Origin: JBKQVT01 sp963727245
Lineage (GTDB): Bacteria; Planctomycetota; Planctomycetia; Pirellulales; Thermoguttaceae
Assembly (NCBI GenBank): GCA_963727245.1
Contig: CAVSFO010000004.1
Coordinates: 310,001-374,000 of the forward strand
Length of the DNA stretch: 64,000 bases
Reading direction: 5' to 3'
Positions 9,837-19,231 of the stretch are shown piece after piece. The position numbers and the translations under genes are program-made. The stretch's first letter is position 1. Each line of letters opens with the position of its first letter. The notes beneath the pieces were generated by a model. That model searched no databases. It was not told the DNA's origin and saw only the letters and a program-made list of their open reading frames with translations.

Positions 9837-11402
9837 TCACTCCCACTCGATCGTGGCCGGGGGCTTCGAGCTGATGTCGTAGACCACGCGGTTCACGCCC
9901 GGCACCTCGTTGATGATGCGGGTAGAAATCCGCCCCAGCAACTCGTAGGGCAAGTGGAACCAGTCGGCCGTCATGAAGTCCTCGGTGGCCACGCAGCGGA
10001 CCGCCACCACGTCGTCGTAAGTCCGGGCGTCGCCCATCACCCCCACGCTCTGCACCGGCAGCAGCACGGCGAAGGCCTGGGCCGTCTCGCGGTAGAGGCC
10101 GGCCCGCTTGATCTCGGCGACCACGATGGCGTCGGCCTCGCGGAGCGTGTCCAGCCGCTGCCGGGTGACTTCGCCCACGCAGCGCACGGCCAGCCCCGGG
10201 CCGGGGAAGGGATGGCGCCAGACGATGTCTTCCGGCAGCCCCAGCCGCTGGCCCAAGGCGCGGACCTCGTCCTTGAACAACTCGCGCAGCGGCTCGATGA
10301 GCGTGAAGGCCAAATCCTCGGGCAGGCCGCCCACGTTGTGATGCAGCTTGATCGTGGCCGCCGGCCCGTCCGGCGAGCCGCCGCTCTCGATCACGTCGGG
10401 ATAGAGCGTTCCCTGGGCGAGGAACTGGGCCCCTTCGATGCGGGCCGCCTCGTCGGCGAAACACTCGATGAAGGCGTGGCCGATGCGGCGCCGCTTCTCC
10501 TGCGGATCGACCACGCCGGCCAGGGCGGTCAAGAAGCGGTCCTCGGCGTCGACGACGTGCAAGTCGGTCTTGAAGTGGTTGCTGAACTCCTCGATGACCG
10601 ACTGCGCTTCGTCCTTGCGCAATAGGCCGTTGTCGATGAGGATGCAAGAGGCCTGGGTGCCGACCGCCTCGGCCAGCAGGGCCGCCACCACCGAAGAATC
10701 GACGCCGCCGGAAAGTCCGCAGATGACCCGGCCCCCGCCCACGCGGCGGCGAATGGCCTCGATGCTCTCGCGGGCGAAATCGCCCAGCTTCCAGGTCCCC
10801 TCGCAATGGCAGGCCGCGCGGAGGAAATTGCCCAGGATCGTCGCTCCCAGCGGCGTGTGCGTCACCTCGGGATGGAACTGCAAGCCGTAGATGGGCAGGC
10901 GGCGGTGCTTCACGGCGGCGAAGGGGCACGTCTCGGTGGCCGCCAGCGGCAGAAAATCGTCGGAAACCGCCGTCACCTGGTCGCCGTGGCTCATCCACAC
11001 CTGGATCTCCGCCGGCAGGCCGGCCAGCAGATCGTTCTGGTCGGCGCCGTTGGGCGGGACGAGTCGGCACTGGGCGCGGCCGTATTCCCGGGCCGGCGCG
11101 CTCTCGACGCGGCCGCCCAGGGCCTCGCACTCCAACTGCATGCCGTAGCAGATGCCCAGGACCGGGATGCCAAGGTGGAAAATGGCCGGATCGCACTTCG
11201 GCGCGCCCGGCTCATAGACGCTCGACGGCCCGCCGGAAAGGATGATCCCCAGCGGGGCCAGCTCGCCGATCCGCCCGGCGGTAATGTCGTGGCGGACGAT
11301 TTCGCAGAAGACCTGCTGCTGGCGGACCCGCCGCGCGATCAATTGGGCATATTGCGAGCCAAAATCCAGCACCAAGACCTTTTCGTCGGCTACCTTCGTC
11401 AT
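9837..11402 (-). CDS. guaA: GMP synthase (glutamine-hydrolysing)
   Basis: Converts XMP to GMP (521 residues, intact). The N-terminal class I amidotransferase has the nucleophile Cys in GICYGMQ and the His/Glu pair in FHPEVTHT. The ATP pyrophosphatase domain has the PP-loop GLSGGVDSSV. The C-terminal dimerisation domain ends in the diagnostic KPPATIEWE. The start MTKVADEKVLVLDFGSQYAQ is unambiguous. It is divergent from tilS. No purine riboswitch is visible upstream. Confidence 0.97.
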   Translation of the reverse strand: MTKVADEKVLVLDFGSQYAQLIARRVRQQQVFCEIVRHDITAGRIGELAPLGIILSGGPSSVYEPGAPKCDPAIFHLGIPVLGICYGMQLECEALGGRVESAPAREYGRAQCRLVPPNGADQNDLLAGLPAEIQVWMSHGDQVTAVSDDFLPLAATETCPFAAVKHRRLPIYGLQFHPEVTHTPLGATILGNFLRAACHCEGTWKLGDFARESIEAIRRRVGGGRVICGLSGGVDSSVVAALLAEAVGTQASCILIDNGLLRKDEAQSVIEEFSNHFKTDLHVVDAEDRFLTALAGVVDPQEKRRRIGHAFIECFADEAARIEGAQFLAQGTLYPDVIESGGSPDGPAATIKLHHNVGGLPEDLAFTLIEPLRELFKDEVRALGQRLGLPEDIVWRHPFPGPGLAVRCVGEVTRQRLDTLREADAIVVAEIKRAGLYRETAQAFAVLLPVQSVGVMGDARTYDDVVAVRCVATEDFMTADWFHLPYELLGRISTRIINEVPGVNRVVYDISSKPPATIEWE

Positions 11403-11490
11403 GCACTGCTTCCCGGGGAGAATCCCGCATTATAGGAAGAATAGGGGCCAGGGGCCAGGGGCCGGGGACCAGGGGACGGGCAGCGGGCGT

Positions 11491-11606
11491 GGGTGGCCCC
11501 GATAGCTCTGCTATCGGGGTGCCGCAGGCACAAGAGGCGTCCGTCGCGCATTGAAGCCCCTCTTGCGGCTTCGCCGTGTGCGATGGCGAAGCTATCGGGG
11601 CCACCC
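11491..11606. repeat. Inverted repeat between guaA and tilS
   Basis: Perfect 16-bp arms GGGTGGCCCCGATAGC and GCTATCGGGGCCACCC enclose about 84 bases. The element is flanked on both sides by GGGGCCAGGGGCC runs ending GGACCAGGGGACGG, which form a direct repeat about 150 bases apart. This accounts for most of the 292-base guaA-tilS gap. Confidence 0.75.
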
Positions 11607-11694
11607 CCGGGGCCAGGGGCCAGAGGCGGGGGACCAGGGGACGGACAGCCGGCCCTTGACGTTCTTGTCGCTTTGTGGTCAATTCCGCGTTGCT

Positions 11695-12768
11695 GTGCCG
11701 ACCAGATCTCCTTTTCACCCGCTGGAATCCCGCCTGGCCGCCGCCTGGCCGCCCCAGGCCTGGCAGGACGTGACCGTCCTGCTGGCGGTCTCCGGCGGAG
11801 CCGACAGCGTCGCCCTGCTGCGGGCGGCCCTGGCGCTGAAGACCGCCGGCGAAGGCCGTCTGGTTGCCGCCCATCTCAACCATCAGTTGCGCCCCGGCGA
11901 AGCGGACGCCGATGAGGCGATGGTCGTCGAGTTGTGCCGGCGGCTCGGCGTGGCCTGCGAAGTCGGCCGGGTGCGGCTCGATCTGACCGGCCCGGCCGGC
12001 GGCGACGGCCTGGAAGCGGCGGCCCGGCAGGCACGCTATCAGTTCCTCGAACAGGCGGCCGCCCGGCTGGGGGCTCGCTATGTCGTCACCGCCCATACCG
12101 CCGACGATCAGGCCGAGACGATCCTGCACCGCATCGTTCGCGGCACGGGCATCGGCGGCCTGGCCGGGATGGCCCGGACGCGCCCCTTGGGCCCCGCCAC
12201 GCTCTTGCGACCGCTGCTGGGATTTCGCCGCGCCGAACTGCTGGCCTATCTCGACGATCTGGGGCAGTCCTATCGCGACGATTCCAGCAACCGGGACATC
12301 CAGTTCACGCGCAATCGCATCCGCCACGAACTCCTGCCCCGGTTGGCCGAGCAGTTCAACGCCGGCGTGGTCGATGCCCTATTGCGCCTGGGCTCGCTGG
12401 CCGGCGAAGTCCAAGCGGTGATCGACTCGTTGACCGGCCCGTTGGTCGAGCGTTGCGTCCGGGAAGAAGGCCGGGCCGCCGTCTCGATCGACGCGGCACT
12501 CCTGGCGGCCGAGCCGTCTTATCTCCGCCGCGAGTTGCTCATGGCGGTATGGCGCCGGCAGGGCTGGCCCATGCAGGCGATGGGTTTTGCGCAATGGGAG
12601 TTGTTGGAGAAGATGTTGCTCCCCGCCGGGCCCCCGCGAACGGAGTTGCCCGCCAAGCAGACATTTCCCGGCGGCGTGTCGGCCGAGGCCGGCGAGTCGG
12701 GCCTGCGGCTCCTGCGCCCGGCGGGAAATTCCGCCGCGCCGGGCCCGTTCCACGAGCCGGGACCGTGA
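11695..12768 (+). CDS. tilS: tRNA(Ile)-lysidine synthase
   Basis: Modifies C34 of the AUA-reading tRNA-Ile to lysidine. The PP-loop AVSGGADSVALL, the HLNHQLRPGEAD region and the AHTADDQAET block are diagnostic, followed by GLAGMART and the DDSSNRDIQFTRNRIRHELLP motif. A GTG at 11695 gives a natural N-terminus (VPTRSPFHPLESRL) of 357 residues. A TTG at 11656 or the first Met at 11551, which lies in repeat DNA, is possible but less likely. The stop codon falls within the first bases of the repeat at 12765. Confidence 0.88.
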   Translation: MPTRSPFHPLESRLAAAWPPQAWQDVTVLLAVSGGADSVALLRAALALKTAGEGRLVAAHLNHQLRPGEADADEAMVVELCRRLGVACEVGRVRLDLTGPAGGDGLEAAARQARYQFLEQAAARLGARYVVTAHTADDQAETILHRIVRGTGIGGLAGMARTRPLGPATLLRPLLGFRRAELLAYLDDLGQSYRDDSSNRDIQFTRNRIRHELLPRLAEQFNAGVVDALLRLGSLAGEVQAVIDSLTGPLVERCVREEGRAAVSIDAALLAAEPSYLRRELLMAVWRRQGWPMQAMGFAQWELLEKMLLPAGPPRTELPAKQTFPGGVSAEAGESGLRLLRPAGNSAAPGPFHEPGP

Positions 12769-13022
12769 GGCCCCGTCGTTACGCACAAGTCATTTTTTCC
12801 GAAACCGTCCTTGCCCCGCAGGGGCTGTGATAATTCAGCCCAGGGTTGCCGCGCAGCGGCTACCCTGGGTTGGCGGGCCACCCTCGCCCTCAACCCCACC
12901 GGAGTTGCACGGGCGTCCGCGAGACGAAACCCCGTTGGGGTTTTGGATTTCTCGCGGTCCGACGCCCAGGGTAGCCGCTGCGCGGCAACCCAGGGCTATG
13001 CTACGGTGCCCCTTTGGGGCAA
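12765..13022. repeat. 257-bp dispersed repeat, copy 2, between tilS and a WD40-like gene
   Basis: Second copy of the element at 8714-8970, with the same hairpins and the same CCCCTTTGGGGC right end. Its left edge contains the tilS stop and its right edge contains the last codons and stop of the minus-strand gene ending at 13001. It therefore abuts both neighbours. Confidence 0.85.
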
Positions 13023-14188
13023 GCGGCGCTGCGTTTCCGTCGTCTTTTCCAGATCGCGTAGCACACAACCGCCCAAATCGCCAGGGCCACGGCGAAATGC
13101 ACCCACGAGGCCCCCGGCGGCCCTGGCGCTCGAACGGTCCACACCAAATCCCCCGTCACGGGATTCCAGACACTAACGCGGCCCGCACTGTCGCCGATTG
13201 CCAATAAAGCCCCTTTTGGCGAGTACTCCAACGACGTGACGCGTCCGGCGCACTCCAACCGGTCTATCCAGTGCCCTGAGGCCACGTCGAAGAGATCGGC
13301 GCCGGCGCCGTCATTGGCCGCTAGGGTCTTGCTGTCGGGAGAGAACGCGATTTTCCAGACCTCCTCGCGGATGTTAATTGGACGCGGCCGGAGAGTTTTC
13401 ATATCGTAGACGCTCAGCCCCCCGCCACCTACGGCGAGAAGCCTCCCATCCGGCGAGAACGCAATAGCTCTGATCCCTGCGCCACTTGTAGGCCCCTGGG
13501 GAGGCGTAACAAATGCCCCATCAACTCCGCTTCGCAGATCGACCGCCGCCGTGGCTGCCACAGCAATTAGACCGCCATCGGGGGAAATCGCGATAAGTGG
13601 CGGACCACCCCAGTACCCGCCGCTTGGCGCCGTGTTGTCCAGGATCTTTGCTTGACCGGCCGACAGGTCCCAGGAGATGAGACCGGTCATTGTGCTCGCA
13701 GCCCCATGGTTTCCATCGGGGCTGACTGCGAAGAACAGTGGAGGCTCGGCCGCGAACACCTTCAATGTGCCTTGCCATTGTCCAGAGCCCAAATCATAGT
13801 TCCTCACCATCCCTCCGCCGAGCCCTTGGACCAGGAGGACTTTACCCCCGGGACCATAGGCGACGTTTTTTTGTACGAATTCGTAGAGTTGAAACGCAGC
13901 TCCCGCGTCCCCCGGACGTTTCACCTGCTCGATGACCCGCTCCGTTCGCCCGCTCGTCACGTCCAAGATGCTTATCGTCCGCGAAATATCAGCCAAACAC
14001 ACCTTGAACGGTACGTTGGCATCTCGGGCGACGTAATGCACTACGACCAGGTGTTTCCCGTCCGGCGAGAAAGCCAAATCGCTGACCTTCTGATACCAGG
14101 TGCCGCACCCCTCCCACGTCGCCATGGCCATGAAAATGGCTATGAGCCACGTAACCATGAGGAGTTGGGTAATGGTGAATTGACGCAT
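13001..14188 (-). CDS. WD40-like beta-propeller membrane protein
   Basis: 395 residues. An N-terminal membrane helix (QLLMVTWLIAIFMAMATW) is followed by at least five WD40-type blades marked by AFSPDGK, AVSPDG, AISPDGG, AFSPDGR and AFSPDSK. A second helix follows near the C-terminus (VHFAVALAIWAVVCYAIW) with a basic tail. The very last residues, ACPKGAP, are encoded by the 257-bp repeat. The gene follows the VWA/GATase-like gene with a 28-base gap, so it probably shares its transcript. The function is unknown, probably a membrane-anchored propeller scaffold. Confidence 0.7.
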   Translation of the reverse strand: MRQFTITQLLMVTWLIAIFMAMATWEGCGTWYQKVSDLAFSPDGKHLVVVHYVARDANVPFKVCLADISRTISILDVTSGRTERVIEQVKRPGDAGAAFQLYEFVQKNVAYGPGGKVLLVQGLGGGMVRNYDLGSGQWQGTLKVFAAEPPLFFAVSPDGNHGAASTMTGLISWDLSAGQAKILDNTAPSGGYWGGPPLIAISPDGGLIAVAATAAVDLRSGVDGAFVTPPQGPTSGAGIRAIAFSPDGRLLAVGGGGLSVYDMKTLRPRPINIREEVWKIAFSPDSKTLAANDGAGADLFDVASGHWIDRLECAGRVTSLEYSPKGALLAIGDSAGRVSVWNPVTGDLVWTVRAPGPPGASWVHFAVALAIWAVVCYAIWKRRRKRSAACPKGAP

Positions 14189-14216
14189 GAATCGGCCCCC
14201 TTCGCGCGCCCCTCAA

Positions 14217-16858
14217 TTAACGCGCCCGCCACTCCAACCGCTTCAATAACAAATCGATCAGGAACAGCACGGCCGCGGCTGTCAGCAGCTCCCGCCAAAA
14301 CAGAACCGTCTCCGGCACGGTGCGGCCGGCAGATATGAAAAGCTCGGCTGGCTGCGGGTCCCAGCGGCCGCCGCTCGAATCGGCGATCTTTTGCAGAAGG
14401 GCCGTATCGACCGGCTGGATGCGGAACTCGTCGGCAAAACCCGGCACAATCGCCCGCCGCTGGGCGTCCACCAGTTGCCCCCGGTATCGCAGCTTCGTTT
14501 CCAGAAAGTACGCCCCGGGCGACGGCGTCGCCATGCGGGCGGCGTAGCGGCCGGGGGCCACTTGCTCCATCGGCAGCGTCCGCTCCTGCCCGCCGGGATC
14601 GGTCACGTGCAGCGTCGCCTCGGCGCCGTTGAGGAATCGGCCGTCGTGGTCCAAGGCGTCGAGCGTGACCAGGGCCGAGGCGGCGCCCGGCTCGACCTGG
14701 AGCAGGCAATCGTGCGGCGGCTCCTTGCGCATCGTCTGGCGGACCAGGCGGGTCCAGAAGGGGCCGAAGCCGGGCCAACGCAGCCAGGCCGCCGCCCAGT
14801 GGCTCTCGAACGTCGGACGTAAAGGCAACGGTCCGCCCCCGGCCGTAACGCCCGCAGACCAGCAGCGGGTCGCCGCTCTTGCTGGCCAGGAGCACTTCGC
14901 TCTGCGGCTTGGGCTCGGTTTCCACGTAGCCCAGCAGCGTCGGTGCATGTTCGAGGTCCAGGCCGGCCAGCACGGGGGCGGCCCCGACGACCTGGGGAAA
15001 GAACGGCTCCTCGGTGATGCCCAGCTTGCCGGCGATGCTGGTCTCCAGGGCGAAGATCTGCGGCACGCGGGCCAGATCGACGGCGTAGTAGTAATGCCCC
15101 TTGGCCTCGGCGGCCAGTTCTTTCAGCAGCGGACCGGCCGCCTCCTCGCCGACGGCCACCGTCGAAAGCGTGATGCCATCGGCGGCGATCTTCTTGACCA
15201 GGCCGCCGAAATCGCCCGGGCTGGACACGCCGTCGGTCAAGACGATGATGTGCTTCAAATCCGCGAACGATTCCCGCAGGGCCAGGTAGGCCTTGTCGAG
15301 GGCCGGATACATGTCGGTCTCGCCGCCGGCGGCGATGGTGTCGATGCGGCGCAGGATGTCGTCCTTGTCGTTGCAGACGTGCAGCGGACTGACCCACCAG
15401 TTCTTGTCCTCGAAGGCCAGCACGCCCACCTGGTCGCGCGGGCCGAGCATTTTCACCGCCCCGCCGGCCGCCTGCTTCGCCAGGGTGATGCTCTTGCCCT
15501 CCATCGACCCGGAACAATCCAGCACCAGCACCATGGCCAGCGTCGGCTTGGGCTTGTTTTTCTTGGCTTCCGAGCGGACCGGCAGAATGTCTTCCAGCGG
15601 CGTGCCGCGATAGCCGCCGGGCGTGAACGACTCGTCGCCGCCGGCGACGATCAGCCCGCCGCCGAAGTCGCCGACGTAGCGGCCGATCGACTCCATCCGC
15701 TCGGCCGGCAGTGCGGTGGCCGGGATGTTCGATAGGATCACCAGGTCGTAGCGGTCGAGGGCCTCGGCCTGCCGCGGAATCTCTTCCGGCAGGCAGACCT
15801 TCACCTCGACGTGCTCCTGGCCAAGGGCCTCGGCCAGATGGGCGGCCGCCCCCGGCCGGCTCTCGACCAGCAGCACGCGTGGCATCCGCCCGACCAGCAC
15901 GACGGCCCCGCCCTGGTTGTTCTCGGCCAGCGTATCCTGGCAGCCGCTAATCCGCACGCTGAGCGTCATGGCCGGCCCCTCGGCGGCGGTCACGGGAAAG
16001 CGGACGTGGTTTTCGCCCCGGTGGATGCTTCCCCGGTGGACGTGAGCCTGCTGCTGGCCGAGCGGCGACACTAGCCCGACGCGCGAGCGAGGGTGCACTA
16101 CGCTGGGGTCTTCCGTAACTCCTCCCTCGCTTGCGCTTCGGGCTGGTGTTGCGCCGTCGATGCCTAGCGATCCGGAGCGAAGCTCGACGGTGCAGGAGTC
16201 GTCGTGCGTCGATTGGATCGCCACATCCACGTCGAAGGGCTCCCCCTGTCTGACGGCGACGGGGGCGGCCACGCCCGCGACGTAGACCTCGTGCTCGGGG
16301 CCGGGCAAGGGGACCGTCGAGATGGGCACTCCCGCGGCCCGGGCAGCCGCCAGGGCGTCGCCGGCGGTCTGGTTGCCGTCGGAGAAGAGCACGATCTGGG
16401 GCACATAGCCGGCGGGGATGGCGGCCCGGGCAGCCGTGATGGCGGCGGCCAGATCCGTGCCCGGAGCGTTCTTGTCCGTCGGCGGCGAGAGTTGTGTCGC
16501 CAGTTGGCCGGGCTCGGCGGCAAAGGGCAGCGAGACGGCGCGGCCCCCCCTGCCCTGCCCCGTCGCCGCGTCGAGGAACGGCTGCACGATCTTCGCCGCA
16601 TCGGCCGCCACGCTCCGGCTCTGGTCGACTGCCAGCACGACAAACTGCCGGGGCGTCTCCCGGCTGATCTTCAGCCCGGCCGTCGCCGCCACGAGCGCGA
16701 CCAAAAGCAGCGTGCGTGTCAGAAGTGAGCCCAGCCGCCGCAGCAATCCGAAACGGACCAGGCTTCGCCGCGGCGTAGTAGACCGCCACGGGCAGCACCG
16801 CCAGGCCGGCCAGCCACCACGGCCGCGCGAACTCGATTTGCCACGTTGCGAAGTGCAT
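14217..16858 (-). CDS. VWA and glutamine-amidotransferase-like membrane protein, two frameshifts
   Basis: About 880 residues after joining three frames; the breaks are near 16760 and 14810. It opens MHFATWQIEFARPWWLAG with two membrane helices, then a first VWA-like domain (LAVDQSRSVAADAAK, IVLFSDGNQTAGD). A GATase1-like segment follows (RVLLVESRPGAAAHL, DLVILSNIPATAL, GGGLIVAGGDESFTPGGYRG). A second VWA has an intact MIDAS (LVLDCSGSMEG, LTDGVSS). A C-terminal membrane helix is followed by a basic tail. This is a common planctomycete architecture found in MoxR/DUF58 clusters. It starts one base after the BatA-like gene. An 82-bp inverted repeat is translated in frame (16068-16149). Confidence 0.8.
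16068..16149. repeat. 82-bp inverted repeat inserted in frame in the VWA/GATase-like gene
   Basis: The arms ACACTAGCCCGACGCGCGAG (continuing CGAGGG) and CCCTCGCTTGCGCTTCGGGC (continuing TGGTGT) are about 26 bp and nearly complementary. In the gene frame they read TPARSASEG and PRSRVGLVS. The arm sequence is the type that gives SPKRKRG peptides in the opposite frame. Confidence 0.8.
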
Positions 16859-16859
16859 G

Positions 16860-18026
16860 TCAGCTTATCCACCGCCGTTGATAGAGACACCATTCCAGGG
16901 CGCAGAGCACCAGCGCGCCCCCGGCGAGCGACAACCATATCGGCGGCCCGGGCTCGCTGGCGACCACCGTGCCGGCATCGACACCCACGCCCGCCGGCGC
17001 GCGAAGGTCGTGCTCGCGCATCGCGGACTCGTCGGTCGGCAGCCATTGGCTCGCCGCGGCCGACAACTCCACCGCCGCCTCGTTGTCGGCCGGCAGGACA
17101 TCGGCCGGATCGAGCCGGGCGGTCAATCGGCCCGCGGCCGCGGCGGGCAGCGAAAAGACGTGTTCCCAGCGGCCGTTCGCCGCCAGCGGCACGGCCGCCG
17201 TGTCGATGGTCTTACCGTCCAGGGCCAGCGCCAGCCGGGCGTCCAAGCCACGATCGGAAAAGTTCCGCACTTCGACCAGCGCCTGCCATTGGGGAGCCTG
17301 GGGACTGTCCCTATTTTCGTTCGACGAAAATGGGACTGTCCCCCTTTTCTGCGGCACCGCCCGCGTCGCCAACCGGACGATTGCCGCATGGCCGGCCCGC
17401 GTGCCGACGCGGATCCACTCGATGCCCGGCTGGACCAGCTCCGCTGCGCCGGCGCAACAGGCGTCGCTGAAAATCACGATCTCTGCGCCCGGCCGCTCGG
17501 CCGTCATCCGCCGGGCCAGCGCGACCGTGGCCGGCATCTGCGAGCCGCCCTCACCGGCCTTGATCGAGTCCAACGCCGCCCGCAGCTTCGCCTTGTCGCC
17601 GGTCCAGCCCGCGCGGACCGTCGGGGCCTGGGCCGCCGAGAGGATGGCCATCTCGTCGTAATCGCTGGCGGCGGCGATCAGTCGCCCGGCCGCCTCCTTG
17701 GCCGCCGCCAGCCGCGAGGGCTTCACGTCGTCGGCATTCATCCGCGCCGCGCCATCGACAATAAGCAGGCTTTTCGCGGGGGGCGACCGGCGCGGCTCGG
17801 CCAGGGCCGCCACCAGCAGCGCCAAAACGGCCAGTTGCACGACCGCCGAGACCGGATTTCGCCAGCGTTGCCAGCGCCGCCGCGCCCAGGCCGCCGCCCA
17901 AACCTGGTCCCAGAACATGCCCGCCGTGGCCGGCTCCCGCGGCCCGCGGACCTTGCGCAGATAGAGGGCGATGACCGCCGCCGCAATCAGTCCCCAGAGC
18001 AAGTCCATAGGATGGGCAAGAGTCAT
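16860..18026 (-). CDS. BatA-like N-terminal membrane domain plus VWA-like protein
   Basis: 388 residues. The start at 18026 gives an ATGA overlap with the DUF58 stop, so the pair is coupled. The N-terminus MDLLWGLIAAAVIALYLRKV is the BatA/DUF1550-type membrane anchor. A second membrane helix (VSAVVQLAVLALLVAALAE) precedes a VWA-like fold (SLLIVDGAARMNADD, IVIFSDACC) in which the MIDAS DxSxS is degenerate. A C-terminal helix (WLSLAGGALVLCALEWCLYQ) follows. The 44-bp palindrome at 17300 is translated in frame as GTVPFSSNENRDSPQ. Confidence 0.8.
   Translation of the reverse strand: MTLAHPMDLLWGLIAAAVIALYLRKVRGPREPATAGMFWDQVWAAAWARRRWQRWRNPVSAVVQLAVLALLVAALAEPRRSPPAKSLLIVDGAARMNADDVKPSRLAAAKEAAGRLIAAASDYDEMAILSAAQAPTVRAGWTGDKAKLRAALDSIKAGEGGSQMPATVALARRMTAERPGAEIVIFSDACCAGAAELVQPGIEWIRVGTRAGHAAIVRLATRAVPQKRGTVPFSSNENRDSPQAPQWQALVEVRNFSDRGLDARLALALDGKTIDTAAVPLAANGRWEHVFSLPAAAAGRLTARLDPADVLPADNEAAVELSAAASQWLPTDESAMREHDLRAPAGVGVDAGTVVASEPGPPIWLSLAGGALVLCALEWCLYQRRWIS
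17300..17344. repeat. GGGGAC-AGTCCCC palindrome, copy 2 (inside the BatA-like gene)
   Basis: Same hairpin as at 7512, with a TTTTCGT/ACGAAAA inner stem. It lies in frame in a coding sequence and encodes the same peptide pattern, GTVPFSxxENxDSPQ, as the polA copy. Confidence 0.9.
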
Positions 18027-18889
18027 CGTCCGACGATTACCCTCCGCAAAATTTCCTCCTCCGGCATCGTCGAGTCGATCCGCACGCAGGGGATGCCGCG
18101 CTGGCCGCAATACTCCCGCAGGCTGTCTTGAAACCGCGCCACCAACAGCCGATAGCGGGCCGCCATCCGCTCGGTGATGACCATCTCGCAGGCCGAGCCG
18201 GTCTCGACGTCGAGCAGCTCCACCTCGCCGGCCCGGCGGGCCGCCGCCTCGTGCGGATCGCAAATCTGCACCAGCCGGGGCTCATAGCCGTGATAGCGGA
18301 AAATTTCCAGCGCCGGCCGAAAACCGCCGCGATCGTAGAAATCGCTGAGAATCACCACCGGGCCGCGCCGCTGATCGCGGTCGGCGAAACTGCGGGCCGC
18401 CCGGGCCAGATCGGTCGGGCCGGGCTGGAGCGAGAGCGATTCGAGGAATCGCAGCAACCGCGGCCAGCGCGTCTGGTGACGCAACCGCGGCGACTCGGCC
18501 ACCAGCCCGTCGGCAAAGCCCGCCACGCCCAGGCGATCGAGCCTTCCCAGCGACAGGTATCCGAGTGCGGCGGCGATGCGGCGGGCGAGGTCGAATTTTG
18601 TGGGCTGGCCCGCCCCCATGCTGGCCGAACAATCCAGCAGCAGATAGCTGTGCAGGTCGGTTTGGCCCTCGAACACCTTGGTGAGCAATTCGTCGCGCCG
18701 GGCGGCCCACACCCAGTCGATCTGGCGATAGTCGTCTCCCGGGGCATAGTCGCGGGTGGCGGTGACTTCGGTGCCGCCGGCGGGCAATTTCCTTCGCGGC
18801 GCCGCCAGCAGCGGCCCGCCGCCGGTCCGGCTGGCCAGCAGCGACAGGTAATGAAGCCGTTTCAGGAAGTCGCGGTCCGCTGACGCCAT
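18023..18889 (-). CDS. DUF58 domain protein (MoxR/BatA cluster)
   Basis: 288 residues from the Met at 18889; a Met eight codons earlier (18913) is also possible. The DUF58 core is clear: EVTATRDYAPGDDYRQIDW, then ELLTKVFEGQTDLHSYLLLD followed by CSASMG, a VWA-like motif. GPVVILSDFYDRGGFRPAL and a C-terminal region with GSACEMVITERM follow. In the typical operon the partner is a MoxR AAA+ ATPase, which is not in this window; the gene upstream is the PEP-CTERM protein. These proteins are usually linked to folding or metal insertion of other complexes. Confidence 0.88.
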   Translation of the reverse strand: MASADRDFLKRLHYLSLLASRTGGGPLLAAPRRKLPAGGTEVTATRDYAPGDDYRQIDWVWAARRDELLTKVFEGQTDLHSYLLLDCSASMGAGQPTKFDLARRIAAALGYLSLGRLDRLGVAGFADGLVAESPRLRHQTRWPRLLRFLESLSLQPGPTDLARAARSFADRDQRRGPVVILSDFYDRGGFRPALEIFRYHGYEPRLVQICDPHEAAARRAGEVELLDVETGSACEMVITERMAARYRLLVARFQDSLREYCGQRGIPCVRIDSTMPEEEILRRVIVGR

Positions 18890-19231
18890 GGCTCTATTAT
18901 AATTGTCCGCCATTTCAGAATCGCCGCCAGCGTCGTCGTGGGTGTGACATGCGATGATTCCAGAGACGATCCGCAGATTAGCAGATTTTCGCAGAACCGG
19001 GAGGTTGGGCCTGCTGGGGCCCACGGTTCTTCCGGAAATCGGCGTGCGTCTGCGAGACCTGCGGCTGCTTTGTCCGGCTGTTTCGTGCCGCCCCAATCCA
19101 GCACATTTATTGTGCCGGATTATCCCACCCGTTGCAACGGGCGGGCTTGGGTCGCCGGAGCGGGGTTTTCGCGGGTGGCCCAAGCGGCTTTCGTGGCGAA
19201 CTGAAGGCGGGTACGGCCTCCGTAACAGAGA
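18890..19231. other. Intergenic region between the PEP-CTERM gene and the DUF58 gene
   Basis: No gene is supported here. Two hairpins lie at 19101-19115 (GCACA/TGTGC) and 19124-19145 (CCCACCCGTTG/CAACGGGCGGG), about 90-130 bases past the PEP-CTERM stop. They could end that transcript, but there is no T-run. Confidence 0.5.
19101..19145 (-). terminator. Double hairpin downstream of the PEP-CTERM gene
   Basis: Two adjacent stem-loops, the second with an 11-bp stem carrying one mismatch. The position fits termination of the 7-kb gene; the missing T-run makes this tentative. Confidence 0.3.

Noticed and set aside
11551..11694. Extended N-terminus of TilS from the Met at 11551
   Set aside because: That part lies in repeat DNA and has no family similarity; a GTG at 11695 gives the expected N-terminus.
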